Assembly: GCA_937902445.1 (NCBI GenBank)
Contig: CALELJ010000175.1
Location: 1-8,601, forward strand
Length of the DNA stretch: 8,601 bases
Origin: an uncultured Treponema sp.
GTDB lineage: Bacteria; Spirochaetota; Spirochaetia; Treponematales; Treponemataceae
Direction of reading: 5' to 3'
The position numbers were made by a program, and so were the translations under genes. The notes under the pieces were generated by a model. The model saw only the letters and a list, made by a program, of their open reading frames with translations. It had not been told where the DNA came from and ran no database searches. This document shows, piece by piece, positions 1 to 6,133 of the stretch. Positions within the stretch are counted from its first letter, which is position 1; the number at the start of each line of letters is the position of its first letter.

Positions 1-742
1 CCTCGGCCTGAATTTTGGCGACGGCGGCATTCGCTTCGGCTTCGATGCGTGCGCGTTCAGCCGTTGCTTCCTGCTCCATCGTCTTCTTTGCCTGCTCGAT
101 CTCGGCCTGCAGCTTGTTTTGCGCGGCGACCTGCTTCGCTTCGACAGCGTTCGTGAAGGCGTCGGAGAAGTCCATGTTTTCGATCGCGGTGTCGATCACT
201 TCGATGTTGTAAGCGCTGAGCTGGTCGTGCAGACGCTCCTCGATCTCCTTGGAGAGCTTGTCGCGGTTGGCGATCAGATCCTCCGCCGTGTAGAGCGCGG
301 TGAAGGTCTTGACGGCCTTCTGAATGCGGGATTCCATAACGACGGTGTAGTAATTCGAGCCGATCTCCTTGTAGATCGTCTGCGCGTTTTCCTTATTGAT
401 CTGATAGTTCAGCGAGTAGACGATCTCGACTTCCTGAATGTCTTTCGAGAAGCAGCTCATGGTGACGAGCGCCTTCTGGTTACGGTTGTCCATGCAGACG
501 ACTTCCTGGAAGGGCAGCTTGAAGTGTACGCCGGCTTCGAGCGTCGTGTCCTCGACGTGACCGAAGGTGGTCAGAATGCCGGTGTGACCGGTCGGGACGG
601 AGGTGATGCACCCGAAGATGATCACGACGAGCCCGATAAGGCAGAGCGCCTGCCGCTTGCAGAGGTACCACGATTTACCGTGTGCGCCGAGCAGGACGAA
701 CAGAAAGATGACGGCGATGAGAGAGAGAATGATCCAGGTCAT
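1..742 (-). CDS. SPFH/Band 7 (prohibitin-like) membrane protein, C-terminus beyond window
   Basis: Members of the SPFH/Band 7 family (prohibitin, stomatin, flotillin, HflK/C) form membrane-bound oligomeric rings or scaffolds; the specific role here cannot be read from sequence. The visible 247 residues start at ATG 742, preceded by AAAAGGAG (753-760). They show two hydrophobic segments (about residues 3-20 and 32-49), then an SPFH domain (about 50-205) beginning TGHTGILTTFG, with LEAGVHFKLPFQ and the conserved YNIEVIDTAIENMDF region. An Ala/Glu-rich coiled coil follows (from about 205, with repeated EAEA and AVAKIQAE) and runs off the window. The frame is open throughout. Base composition is clearly richer in G and C than the rest of the window, with many third-position G/C codons, which suggests a different source organism. 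High confidence in the family, low in any specific function. Confidence 0.88.
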   Translation of the reverse strand, partial: MTWIILSLIAVIFLFVLLGAHGKSWYLCKRQALCLIGLVVIIFGCITSVPTGHTGILTTFGHVEDTTLEAGVHFKLPFQEVVCMDNRNQKALVTMSCFSKDIQEVEIVYSLNYQINKENAQTIYKEIGSNYYTVVMESRIQKAVKTFTALYTAEDLIANRDKLSKEIEERLHDQLSAYNIEVIDTAIENMDFSDAFTNAVEAKQVAAQNKLQAEIEQAKKTMEQEATAERARIEAEANAAVAKIQAE

Positions 743-752
743 TGGTGTAATA

Positions 753-760
753 CTCCTTTT
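753..760 (-). promoter_or_regulatory. Ribosome binding site of the SPFH gene
   Basis: AAAAGGAG on the minus strand lies 10 nt before ATG 742. This strong Shine-Dalgarno match fixes the start of the SPFH gene. No convincing promoter is visible upstream before the composition change. Confidence 0.75.
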
Positions 761-767
761 TATTTTC

Positions 768-787
768 GCGGCTCGCGGCCGCTTTTT
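768..787 (+). terminator. Short GC hairpin with T run at the composition boundary
   Basis: On the plus strand GCGGC (768-772), loop TCGCG, GCCGC (778-782) is followed at once by TTTTT. This is a terminator-like shape but the stem is only 5 bp and no plus-strand gene ends here. It also contains a GCGGCCGC octamer (775-782). It is followed by an AT palindrome, TTTTTGT TT ACAAAAA (783-798). Because it sits at the suspected join it may be a cut-off piece of a structure from either side. Function uncertain. Confidence 0.35.
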
Positions 788-795
788 GTTTACAA

Positions 796-1746
796 AAATA
801 TTATATCGGAATTTCCGGCGGAATTTCCGTTTATCCTGATGATTCTGAAAAATACGATGACCTTTTGAAATTCGCAGACATGGCAAAACTTGAGGCAAAG
901 AAAAAGGGAAAAAACAACATCACTGCTTTCCAGACCCTCATGCAGGAAAAATTCCTAAGCAAGCTGAACATCGAAACAAAACTTTCAAAGGCCATGGTTG
1001 AAAAGAACTTCCAGCTTTATTACCAGCCGCAGTTCTATACACAGTCGGAAAAACTTCGTGGCTTTGAAGCTCTCCTCCGCTGGCATGATGACGACCTTGG
1101 CTGGATAAGTCCAGAGCAGTTCGTTCCGCTTGCTGAAGAAACACACCTTGTAATTCCTTTGGGAAACTGGGTAATCGACACAGCCCTGAGAACACTTTCA
1201 GAATGGGAACAGCGATTTAATTTTGACGGAATCATGTCGGTCAACGTTTCACCTATCCAGTTCTCGCAGGAAGATTTCATCAGCAAATTCCTGAAGAAAA
1301 TTGATTTCTACAAAATCAATCCACGTCATCTTGAAATTGAGATTACGGAAGGTGTCCTCATTGAAAATGTAGACAGTGTAATCTCAAAACTCAATGAAGT
1401 TAAAAATCTTGGAATCGGAATTTCTCTCGATGACTTCGGTACAGGATATTCATCATTGAGATACCTGCAGATGCTTCCACTCACGACACTTAAGATTGAC
1501 AAATCTTTCATCAAGAACATTGCGACGGATTCAAAACTTACAGAAGGCATCCTCACTCTCGTTTCAAAGATGGGACTTGATACGATCGCAGAAGGTGTTG
1601 AACGTGAAGAACAGCTTGACCTTCTCAAGAAGTTCAACTGCAACACAATTCAGGGATTCCTCCGCGGAAAACCAATGCCAAAAAATCTATGCGACAGACT
1701 TCTTGGCGGTGACCTGAGCGCAATTCTTACGATTGCAAATTCATAA
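796..1746 (+). CDS. GGDEF-EAL protein, 5' truncated: end of GGDEF domain plus complete EAL c-di-GMP phosphodiesterase
   Basis: EAL domains hydrolyse cyclic di-GMP to pGpG. Upstream of the first possible start (TTG 865) the frame stays open and reads GISGGISVYPDDSEKYDDLL, then LKFADMAKLEAKKKGKNNI, the conserved last part of a GGDEF domain, so the protein is cut off at its 5' side. The GGDEF active-site motif is absent. The EAL domain is complete: counting from codon 865, EALLR at 68-72, N127 in SVNVS, E159 in EITE, the loop DDFGTGYSSL with D189 and D190, K210 in LKID, E243 in AEGVE and Q263 in IQGF. All residues expected for metal binding and catalysis are present. Sensor domains, if any, are lost. 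The open frame runs back to 751 but spirochete-like homology is only evident from about 796-799. Its stop overlaps the convergent gene's stop by 6 bp. Confidence 0.85.
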   Translation, partial: KYYIGISGGISVYPDDSEKYDDLLKFADMAKLEAKKKGKNNITAFQTLMQEKFLSKLNIETKLSKAMVEKNFQLYYQPQFYTQSEKLRGFEALLRWHDDDLGWISPEQFVPLAEETHLVIPLGNWVIDTALRTLSEWEQRFNFDGIMSVNVSPIQFSQEDFISKFLKKIDFYKINPRHLEIEITEGVLIENVDSVISKLNEVKNLGIGISLDDFGTGYSSLRYLQMLPLTTLKIDKSFIKNIATDSKLTEGILTLVSKMGLDTIAEGVEREEQLDLLKKFNCNTIQGFLRGKPMPKNLCDRLLGGDLSAILTIANS

Positions 1747-2154
1747 ACCGATTTTATATTCGACATAACGGACACGGCCATTTTTTACAGCATCTCTTAT
1801 CTGCTTTTCGTGTCCGTTTAGTTTGCTTTGCCCTGTCTTTATCTCAATAAAAACAACCTCATCAATTTCTTTGCCTTCCGCAATGCCGGGGAAAGCAACG
1901 TAGTCCACAGGCTTGCCAAGGAAACTCACATCACCTGGATTGCACGGGAATCCAGGCAGGTATGGAGCAAGCTGTTCCGCAACCTGACCGCCTATTACCG
2001 CCCTGCTTTTTTTCACCGCATCAAGTCTGTGTTTCTTTATGGAGTTTTTGTCGATAACCTTCTGGACCAGACGTCCGACTATGGTTCCGCATATGAAGAC
2101 TGCCACTGTAACCCCGACTATCACCAGATGGTTTATTGTTAAAATATCGTGCAT
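1741..2154 (-). CDS. Membrane-anchored endonuclease related to archaeal Holliday junction resolvase (Endonuc_Holl family)
   Basis: This 137-residue protein has an N-terminal membrane segment (about residues 8-30), a basic linker rich in Lys and Arg (31-51), then a domain matching the Endonuc_Holl (PF10107/COG4741) family. Family marks visible: RAVIGGQVAEQLAPYLPGFP, PVDYV (D84), IEIKTGQSKL with E104 and K106, and EKQIRDAV. D84 with E104-x-K106 fits a PD-(D/E)xK nuclease core, with E60 as a possible extra acidic ligand. The family is predicted to cut branched DNA, but I know of no firm biochemical role for such anchored bacterial members. Start ATG 2154 has no Shine-Dalgarno and lies just after a strong extended -10, so the mRNA is probably almost leaderless. 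It is convergent with the EAL gene (6-bp overlap) and divergent from the OmpA gene. Confidence 0.82.
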   Translation of the reverse strand: MHDILTINHLVIVGVTVAVFICGTIVGRLVQKVIDKNSIKKHRLDAVKKSRAVIGGQVAEQLAPYLPGFPCNPGDVSFLGKPVDYVAFPGIAEGKEIDEVVFIEIKTGQSKLNGHEKQIRDAVKNGRVRYVEYKIGL

Positions 2155-2164
2155 AGACTATTAT
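2136..2164 (+). promoter_or_regulatory. Promoter of the OmpA-like gene (2186)
   Basis: TTGTTA (2136-2141), 17-bp spacer, TATTAT (2159-2164). The expected start near 2171 leaves a leader of about 15 nt that holds the GAGG ribosome site (2177-2180). The -35 lies inside the 5' end of the divergent nuclease gene, and the -10 overlaps that gene's -10 by two bases. Confidence 0.55.
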
Positions 2165-2171
2165 TATAGCA
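2163..2171 (-). promoter_or_regulatory. Extended -10 promoter of the Endonuc_Holl gene
   Basis: The minus strand reads TGC TATAAT (TATAAT is 2163-2168), a perfect extended -10. There is no clear -35. The -10 ends 8 nt before ATG 2154, so transcription would start at or 1-2 nt before the start codon. Inferred from consensus match only. Confidence 0.6.
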
Positions 2172-2185
2172 GTATCGAGGTTTTT

Positions 2186-3427
2186 ATGAACAGAACAAGA
2201 ATAGCAATACTTGCCACCATTTTTTCATTTCTTCCATTTTCATTTTTTGCTGAGGATTTCAAGACAGACGGAACTCCAGTCCGACTGGCATTCAAATACA
2301 AGACAGGTGACATGTACCGCATTCTTTCAACTGTAGACGAGGATGTTTATGTGAATCACCTCATAAGCCATCATTCCGTCATAGTGAACCGCGTTACGGC
2401 CGAAGTTACCGGTGTTGAAAAAGATGGAAGCGGAATCCACGACTGCACATTCATGACCACAGAAGACTCAACCGGATCATACACAGGATCAAAATTTTCC
2501 TATGGAGAGGAATACAAGAGCATTTTCACAAGGGATCCCCAGGGAATCTATACAATAAGTGACGAATACTTCATGCCGACAGTCCGTGATGTTCCGGTGT
2601 TTCCTGACAGGGAAATTTCAGCAGGAGAAAAATGGACCGCAAAGGGACACGAGGCTCACGATTTGAGGAGAGGTTTTGACATCACCAGGCCTTACAAAGT
2701 TCCATTCAACGCTGAATACACATATCTTGGCATTCAGGAAAAAACCGGGCTGCATGTCATCAATGTAAAATATACGCTTTTCATGGAAAGTCCAAAACCA
2801 AAGAGCATGTCTTCAATGGCGGAATATCCGGCAGTCACAAAGGGCTATAGCGACGAAATAATCTATTGGGACAACGAAAAAGGAGCTATCGACCATTATA
2901 CGGAAAATTTCAGAATCCTGATCGAATCTTCAATAGGAAACATCTATGAATTTTCCGGAAAGGCAAAAGCTGAGGTAACGGAATTTGCAAGAACAGGAAC
3001 AAACGAAAACGTCGAGAATGTCCAGTCACAGATTGATGGTCTTGGTCTGAAAAACGTTACTGTCACAGCCGGAGAAAAGGGACTTACAATTGCGCTTGAG
3101 GACATAAAATTTGAGCCTGACAGTGCAGTCCTTATGGAAAGCGAAAAAATAAAAATCCAGAAAATTGCGGAAATTCTTGAAGCGTGGCCAAACAACGACA
3201 TCCTCGTCTCAGGCCATACCGCCCTGGCCGGAACTGAAAAAATGCGTCAGCTTTTAAGCGAGGAAAGAGCAAATGCTGTCGCCGACTATCTCATAGATCT
3301 TGAAGTCAGGGACAGATTCCATATCTTTACCCAGGGATTCGGTGCAAAAAGGCCTGTAGCCTCAAATAAAACGGAAGCAGGCAAAGCAAAAAACCGCCGC
3401 GTTGAAATCACAATCATGGACAAGTAA
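2186..3427 (+). CDS. Exported OmpA-family protein, single C-terminal OmpA domain
   Basis: A 413-residue envelope protein. The start is ATG 2186, chosen over an earlier in-frame ATG at 2039 because GAGG lies 5 nt before it and the product then begins with a signal peptide (MNRTRIAILATIFSFLPFSFFA, cut before EDFKTD). Residues about 23-290 form a beta-rich region I do not recognise by motif. It is reminiscent of the N-terminal part of the multi-domain treponemal Tp0624 protein, a comparison from memory. Residues about 299-413 are an OmpA C-terminal domain: IKFEPDSAVL, VSGHTALAG, LSEERANAVADYL, GFGAKRPVASN, NRRVEI. The Asp normally following GHT, which contacts diaminopimelate, is Ala346, while the Arg 15 residues later (R361) is kept. 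It probably sits in the periplasm near peptidoglycan. It is convergent with mtaB and overlaps it by 14 bp. Confidence 0.85.
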   Translation: MNRTRIAILATIFSFLPFSFFAEDFKTDGTPVRLAFKYKTGDMYRILSTVDEDVYVNHLISHHSVIVNRVTAEVTGVEKDGSGIHDCTFMTTEDSTGSYTGSKFSYGEEYKSIFTRDPQGIYTISDEYFMPTVRDVPVFPDREISAGEKWTAKGHEAHDLRRGFDITRPYKVPFNAEYTYLGIQEKTGLHVINVKYTLFMESPKPKSMSSMAEYPAVTKGYSDEIIYWDNEKGAIDHYTENFRILIESSIGNIYEFSGKAKAEVTEFARTGTNENVENVQSQIDGLGLKNVTVTAGEKGLTIALEDIKFEPDSAVLMESEKIKIQKIAEILEAWPNNDILVSGHTALAGTEKMRQLLSEERANAVADYLIDLEVRDRFHIFTQGFGAKRPVASNKTEAGKAKNRRVEITIMDK

Positions 3428-4850
3428 CATACTGGGCCATAGCTTCGACTTCACGGCCACCGCGAATGCTTTCTTCCAGGACAGCAGTAATCTTTACCTT
3501 TACTACTGTTCCCTGAGGAATAGGTCTTTCACTTTTGAATTCAACATGAATGAAATTGTCCGTCACCGCGTGGAACACATTTGAGGCAGTAAGACCAAGA
3601 CGTATGGAGCGGCTGTTTTCTACCACGGCATCAAAAGTTCCGTCGATGCAATTTCTTATAAAATCAATTTTGCCATTCACCGCATACTGGGAAAGCACCT
3701 TCACACGTTCATTTTTTATACGCTCCGGAATCTGCGGTTTCATATCCTTGGCGGCTGTTCCAGGGCGGGGAGAATATGGGAAGGCATGAATCCATGCAAA
3801 ATTACTTTCATCACAAAGTTTTTCTGTAAGTGCAAAATCTTCATCAGTTTCACCTGGAAAACCTGCGATAATATCACAGGAAATAAAACATCCAGACTTG
3901 TATTTTCTTAAAAGCTGAACCGCATTTGAAACGTGCTCAACCTTGTAGGGCCTGCACATTTTTTCAAGAATGAAATCACTCCCGCTCTGTATGCTCAGAT
4001 GGAAGAAAGGCTGTACACGAGGGCTTGAAAGTATGCTGCAAAGATCTTCCGTTACATGCTGGGGATAGAAACTTGACACACGGAACTTTACAGTCTGCGT
4101 TGCTTCAATCAGCAGTTTCAAAAGAGATGCGAATGAAAAAATTTTTCCGTCGGAATTTCTGCCGGCGTACTGGCTCAGATTGACTCCGGTAAGAACAATT
4201 TCCACAGCTCCATTTTTTTCAAGTTCAACAGCACGAGCTACAACGTCATCCACATCAAGTGAAACTGATTTTCCACGCGCAAGATGGATCCTGCAGAAAG
4301 AACAGTTGTTGTTGCATCCGTCCTGGATTTTCAAAGATGCTCTTGAATGCTTCTCAAATACAGGCGTAAACAGAGTGAACTTATCCAACGTGATTTTTTC
4401 TTCTGGAGATTTGTAATTGGCTATAAAGTCATCCAGAGTTTTCTTTCCAAGAAGATTTTTATCATAGTCAAGAAGTCCTCCGGCAGCTTCTTCCGCAATT
4501 TTTGACAGAAGATATTTTTTCTGTCCCGGAAGAATGACTATCCGCTTTTCATCCATGAGGGTTATCTGGTCACCATCAAGTTCAGCATAGCACCCGGTGA
4601 CTATGACGGCAGCTTTTGGAAATTTTTCAAGCAGCAGCCTGATGATACGGCGGGCCTTCTGTTCAGCCTTGCAGGTTACAGTGCATGTATTTATTATGCA
4701 CAATACAACACTGTCGGAGGGTTCCGTAGAAGCTGAGACAGAATCAAGATCAATATTAAAACCGGCGTTGGAAAAACAACGGGCTGCACCTTCAGTTTCA
4801 TCCTGATTCAGTCGGCAGCCCAATGTTTCAAAGTGAATTGTTTTTTTCAT
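3414..4850 (-). CDS. mtaB: tRNA t6A37 methylthiotransferase MtaB
   Basis: MtaB is a cytoplasmic radical-SAM enzyme that converts N6-threonylcarbamoyladenosine at tRNA position 37 to its 2-methylthio form (ms2t6A). The 478 residues show the whole family layout. The N-terminal MTTase domain has three cluster cysteines: C12 in TLGCRLNQ, C56 in INTCTVT and C87 in TGCYAEL. The radical-SAM motif CxxxCxxC is at C179, C183 and C186 (DGCNNNCSFC), followed by LTGVNLSQY, LSIQSGSD and DIIAGFPGETDEDF. A TRAM-like tail starts at about 400. INTCTVT and the TLGCRLNQ start fit MtaB better than MiaB or RimO. It is last in the bactofilin-TPR-mtaB operon: only 3 nt, themselves a second TAG, separate the upstream stop from ATG 4850, and no clear Shine-Dalgarno is visible, so translation is probably coupled. 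The 3' end overlaps the convergent OmpA gene. Confidence 0.93.
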   Translation of the reverse strand: MKKTIHFETLGCRLNQDETEGAARCFSNAGFNIDLDSVSASTEPSDSVVLCIINTCTVTCKAEQKARRIIRLLLEKFPKAAVIVTGCYAELDGDQITLMDEKRIVILPGQKKYLLSKIAEEAAGGLLDYDKNLLGKKTLDDFIANYKSPEEKITLDKFTLFTPVFEKHSRASLKIQDGCNNNCSFCRIHLARGKSVSLDVDDVVARAVELEKNGAVEIVLTGVNLSQYAGRNSDGKIFSFASLLKLLIEATQTVKFRVSSFYPQHVTEDLCSILSSPRVQPFFHLSIQSGSDFILEKMCRPYKVEHVSNAVQLLRKYKSGCFISCDIIAGFPGETDEDFALTEKLCDESNFAWIHAFPYSPRPGTAAKDMKPQIPERIKNERVKVLSQYAVNGKIDFIRNCIDGTFDAVVENSRSIRLGLTASNVFHAVTDNFIHVEFKSERPIPQGTVVKVKITAVLEESIRGGREVEAMAQYVTCP

Positions 4851-4853
4851 CTA

Positions 4854-5489
4854 CTACTGAATGTGAGACTTGCAGTTGTTCTTTCCCCTGATTGCATCAT
4901 AATGTGATGAATTGAGTGCAAGGGCCTTGTCATAGGCAACAATTGCGTTCTGCCAGTCTCCGTTCATTTCTCTGGAATAACCAAGTCTTGTCCACCAGTG
5001 GGCACTGTGTGACGGCTCAAACTTTACAGCGGTAGAAAAAGCAATGTCGGCATGTTCATACTTTGCCTGGCGGATATAGATCTCACCCATGTAATAGTAG
5101 GCAGTTCCAATTCTTGCAGCTGCTTCCGAAGAATTGGCTATATAGCGCTGGAACATGGCAAGCGCCTCGTTGTTCTTTCCAAGATAGTACTTTGCCTCTC
5201 CAAGAACTTCCATCAAGCGAATATCATACTGGTTGATTTTTCTGGCTTCTGTCGCACGCTGTTCAGCTTCATTGTACTGTTTGTTTGCAACCAGGGCCCA
5301 GCATAGAACGGCATGGGAATCCATATTTGTAGGATTTGCCGTAATTTCTTCCTCACAGATGGCGATGGAATCCTTGTAGTTTCCCTCACGATAAAGCTTG
5401 AGGGCATCAGGCTTGCCAGACTGTGCATAAAGCGAAGAAACAAACAAAAACGAAATTACAACTGACTTTATAAAACTAAACTTTTTCAT
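4854..5489 (-). CDS. Exported tetratricopeptide-repeat protein
   Basis: A 211-residue protein with a signal peptide (MKKFSFIKSVVISFLFVSSLYA, likely cleavage before QSG). About five TPR helical pairs follow, for example EGNYKDSIAICEEEITANPT, NKQYNEAEQRATEARKIN, LGKNNEALAMFQRYI, QAKYEHADIAFSTAVKFEPS and NGDWQNAIVAYDKALALNSS. It is a periplasmic protein-protein interaction scaffold by architecture; the partner is unknown. I chose ATG 5489 (MKKFSF) rather than GTG 5498, which directly abuts the bactofilin stop, because the signal peptide begins naturally there. The ribosome site is weak (GTGGTAG). It is second in the operon, between bactofilin and mtaB, which hints at a shared envelope role with the bactofilin. 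Confidence 0.83.
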   Translation of the reverse strand: MKKFSFIKSVVISFLFVSSLYAQSGKPDALKLYREGNYKDSIAICEEEITANPTNMDSHAVLCWALVANKQYNEAEQRATEARKINQYDIRLMEVLGEAKYYLGKNNEALAMFQRYIANSSEAAARIGTAYYYMGEIYIRQAKYEHADIAFSTAVKFEPSHSAHWWTRLGYSREMNGDWQNAIVAYDKALALNSSHYDAIRGKNNCKSHIQ

Positions 5490-5498
5490 ATCTACCAC

Positions 5499-5857
5499 TT
5501 ACTCAGACATTGTACATTTTCCGGAAAAACTTGATCCTGGCTCAAGAACCACCTGTGATGAAGTAATATCACCTTTGACTGTGCCTGTAGATGTCACGTA
5601 GACAAGCTTTCTGCCATTGACGTTGCCAGTCACCTTGCCTCTGATCAGGACTCTTTCAGTCGAAATATCAGCATTCACGACAGCATCAGTATCAATGAGT
5701 AGGTCGCTGGTTGCCTCTATGACACCATTCATTTTTCCTTTTATCATGAAAGGTTTTGCAATCTTATGTTTCCTGTAAAGGAAATGTCAGAAGCCATTAC
5801 TGTATCGAAATCTTCCTCTTCTGTATCAAAACCTTTTGAATCTTTTATATCGTACAT
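5499..5857 (-). pseudogene. Bactofilin gene interrupted by a one-base frameshift
   Basis: Bactofilins are small beta-helical proteins that self-assemble into filaments or patches on the inner membrane and shape the cell wall. From ATG 5857 the first frame encodes a short acidic tail (MYDIKDSKGF...EEEDFD) and MASDISFTGNIRLQNLS, then stops at TGA 5744-5746. The rest of the domain is in another frame from 5747: MIKGKMNGVIEATSDLLIDT, then VLIRGKVTGNV and a typical end LEPGSSFSGKCTMSE. The family expects a continuous ...TGNIRFAKPFMIKGK..., which appears if one T is added at the AA near 5760-5762 (AGATTGCA to AGATTTGCA), giving a clean 119-residue protein. The first stop and the second ATG overlap as ATGA, so re-initiation could yield two chains. 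A sequencing error, true mutation or recoding are all possible. First gene of the operon. Confidence 0.8.
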
Positions 5858-5863
5858 TGTTCT

Positions 5864-5892
5864 ATTTTATTAAGTAATCTTTTTGAAGTCAA
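5864..5892 (-). promoter_or_regulatory. Promoter of the bactofilin-TPR-mtaB operon
   Basis: On the minus strand TTGACT (5887-5892), 17-bp spacer, TAAAAT (5864-5869), each 5 of 6 to consensus. The -10 ends 6 nt before ATG 5857, so the transcript would begin at or next to the start codon (leaderless), in line with the absence of a Shine-Dalgarno there. The -35 ends 1 nt from the repeat array that begins at 5894. Confidence 0.65.
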
Positions 5893-5893
5893 T

Positions 5894-6133
5894 CGGCGGA
5901 AGTAAATGCTTTTTAGATGCCGACGCCTTTCTGAACTTCCGCCGCAAGAATTGCGGGGGCAATTCTTGTATAGGCTGCTTTGTTATTTTTGGGCGGAAGT
6001 TTTAGCTACTTAGATGCCGGTGTCTTTCCGAACTTCCGCCGCAAGAATTGCTGGGCAATTCTTGTATAGGCTGCTTTGTAATTCCCCGGGCGGAAGTTTA
6101 TGCGTTTTAGATGCCGGTGCTTTTCTGAACTTC
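5894..6133. repeat. 97-bp tandem repeat array, 2.5 copies, two hairpins per unit
   Basis: Copies start at GCGGAAGT 5896, 5993 and 6090, an exact 97-bp period; the third is cut after AACTTC at 6133. Each unit holds a 10-bp inverted repeat with a ~31-bp loop (CGGCGGAAGT 5894-5903 with ACTTCCGCCG 5935-5944; GGCGGAAGTT 5992-6001 with AACTTCCGCC 6031-6040) around a shared TTAGATGCCG core. It then has a tight 10-bp hairpin CAAGAATTGC/GCAATTCTTG (5945-5968 with loop GGGG; 6042-6064 with loop TGG), then TATAGGCTGCTTTGT. No coding frame is evident. It resembles REP/BIME-like intergenic palindromic elements and lies between the operon promoter and the tRNA terminators. Confidence 0.8.

Noticed and set aside
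775..782. GCGGCCGC as proof of a cloning join
   Set aside because: The octamer can occur by chance in G/C-rich DNA and no vector sequence is visible, so it is noted only as part of the junction.
865..867. TTG as the true start of the EAL protein
   Set aside because: The same frame upstream encodes the conserved end of a GGDEF domain and no ribosome site precedes the TTG, so truncation explains it better.
119..868. 249-residue open frame on the plus strand
   Set aside because: It is antisense to the SPFH gene, whose minus-strand frame has clear family motifs, an RBS and membrane segments; the plus frame runs across the suspected join and ends in the GGDEF region in the wrong frame.
5744..5765. 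Programmed -1 frameshift in the bactofilin
   Set aside because: The local bases (TTG CAA AAC CTT) do not form a good X XXY YYZ slippery site and I see no clear downstream stimulator; a one-base loss is simpler.
5894..6133. CRISPR array
   Set aside because: The 97-bp units repeat in full with no unique spacers, and no cas genes are nearby.
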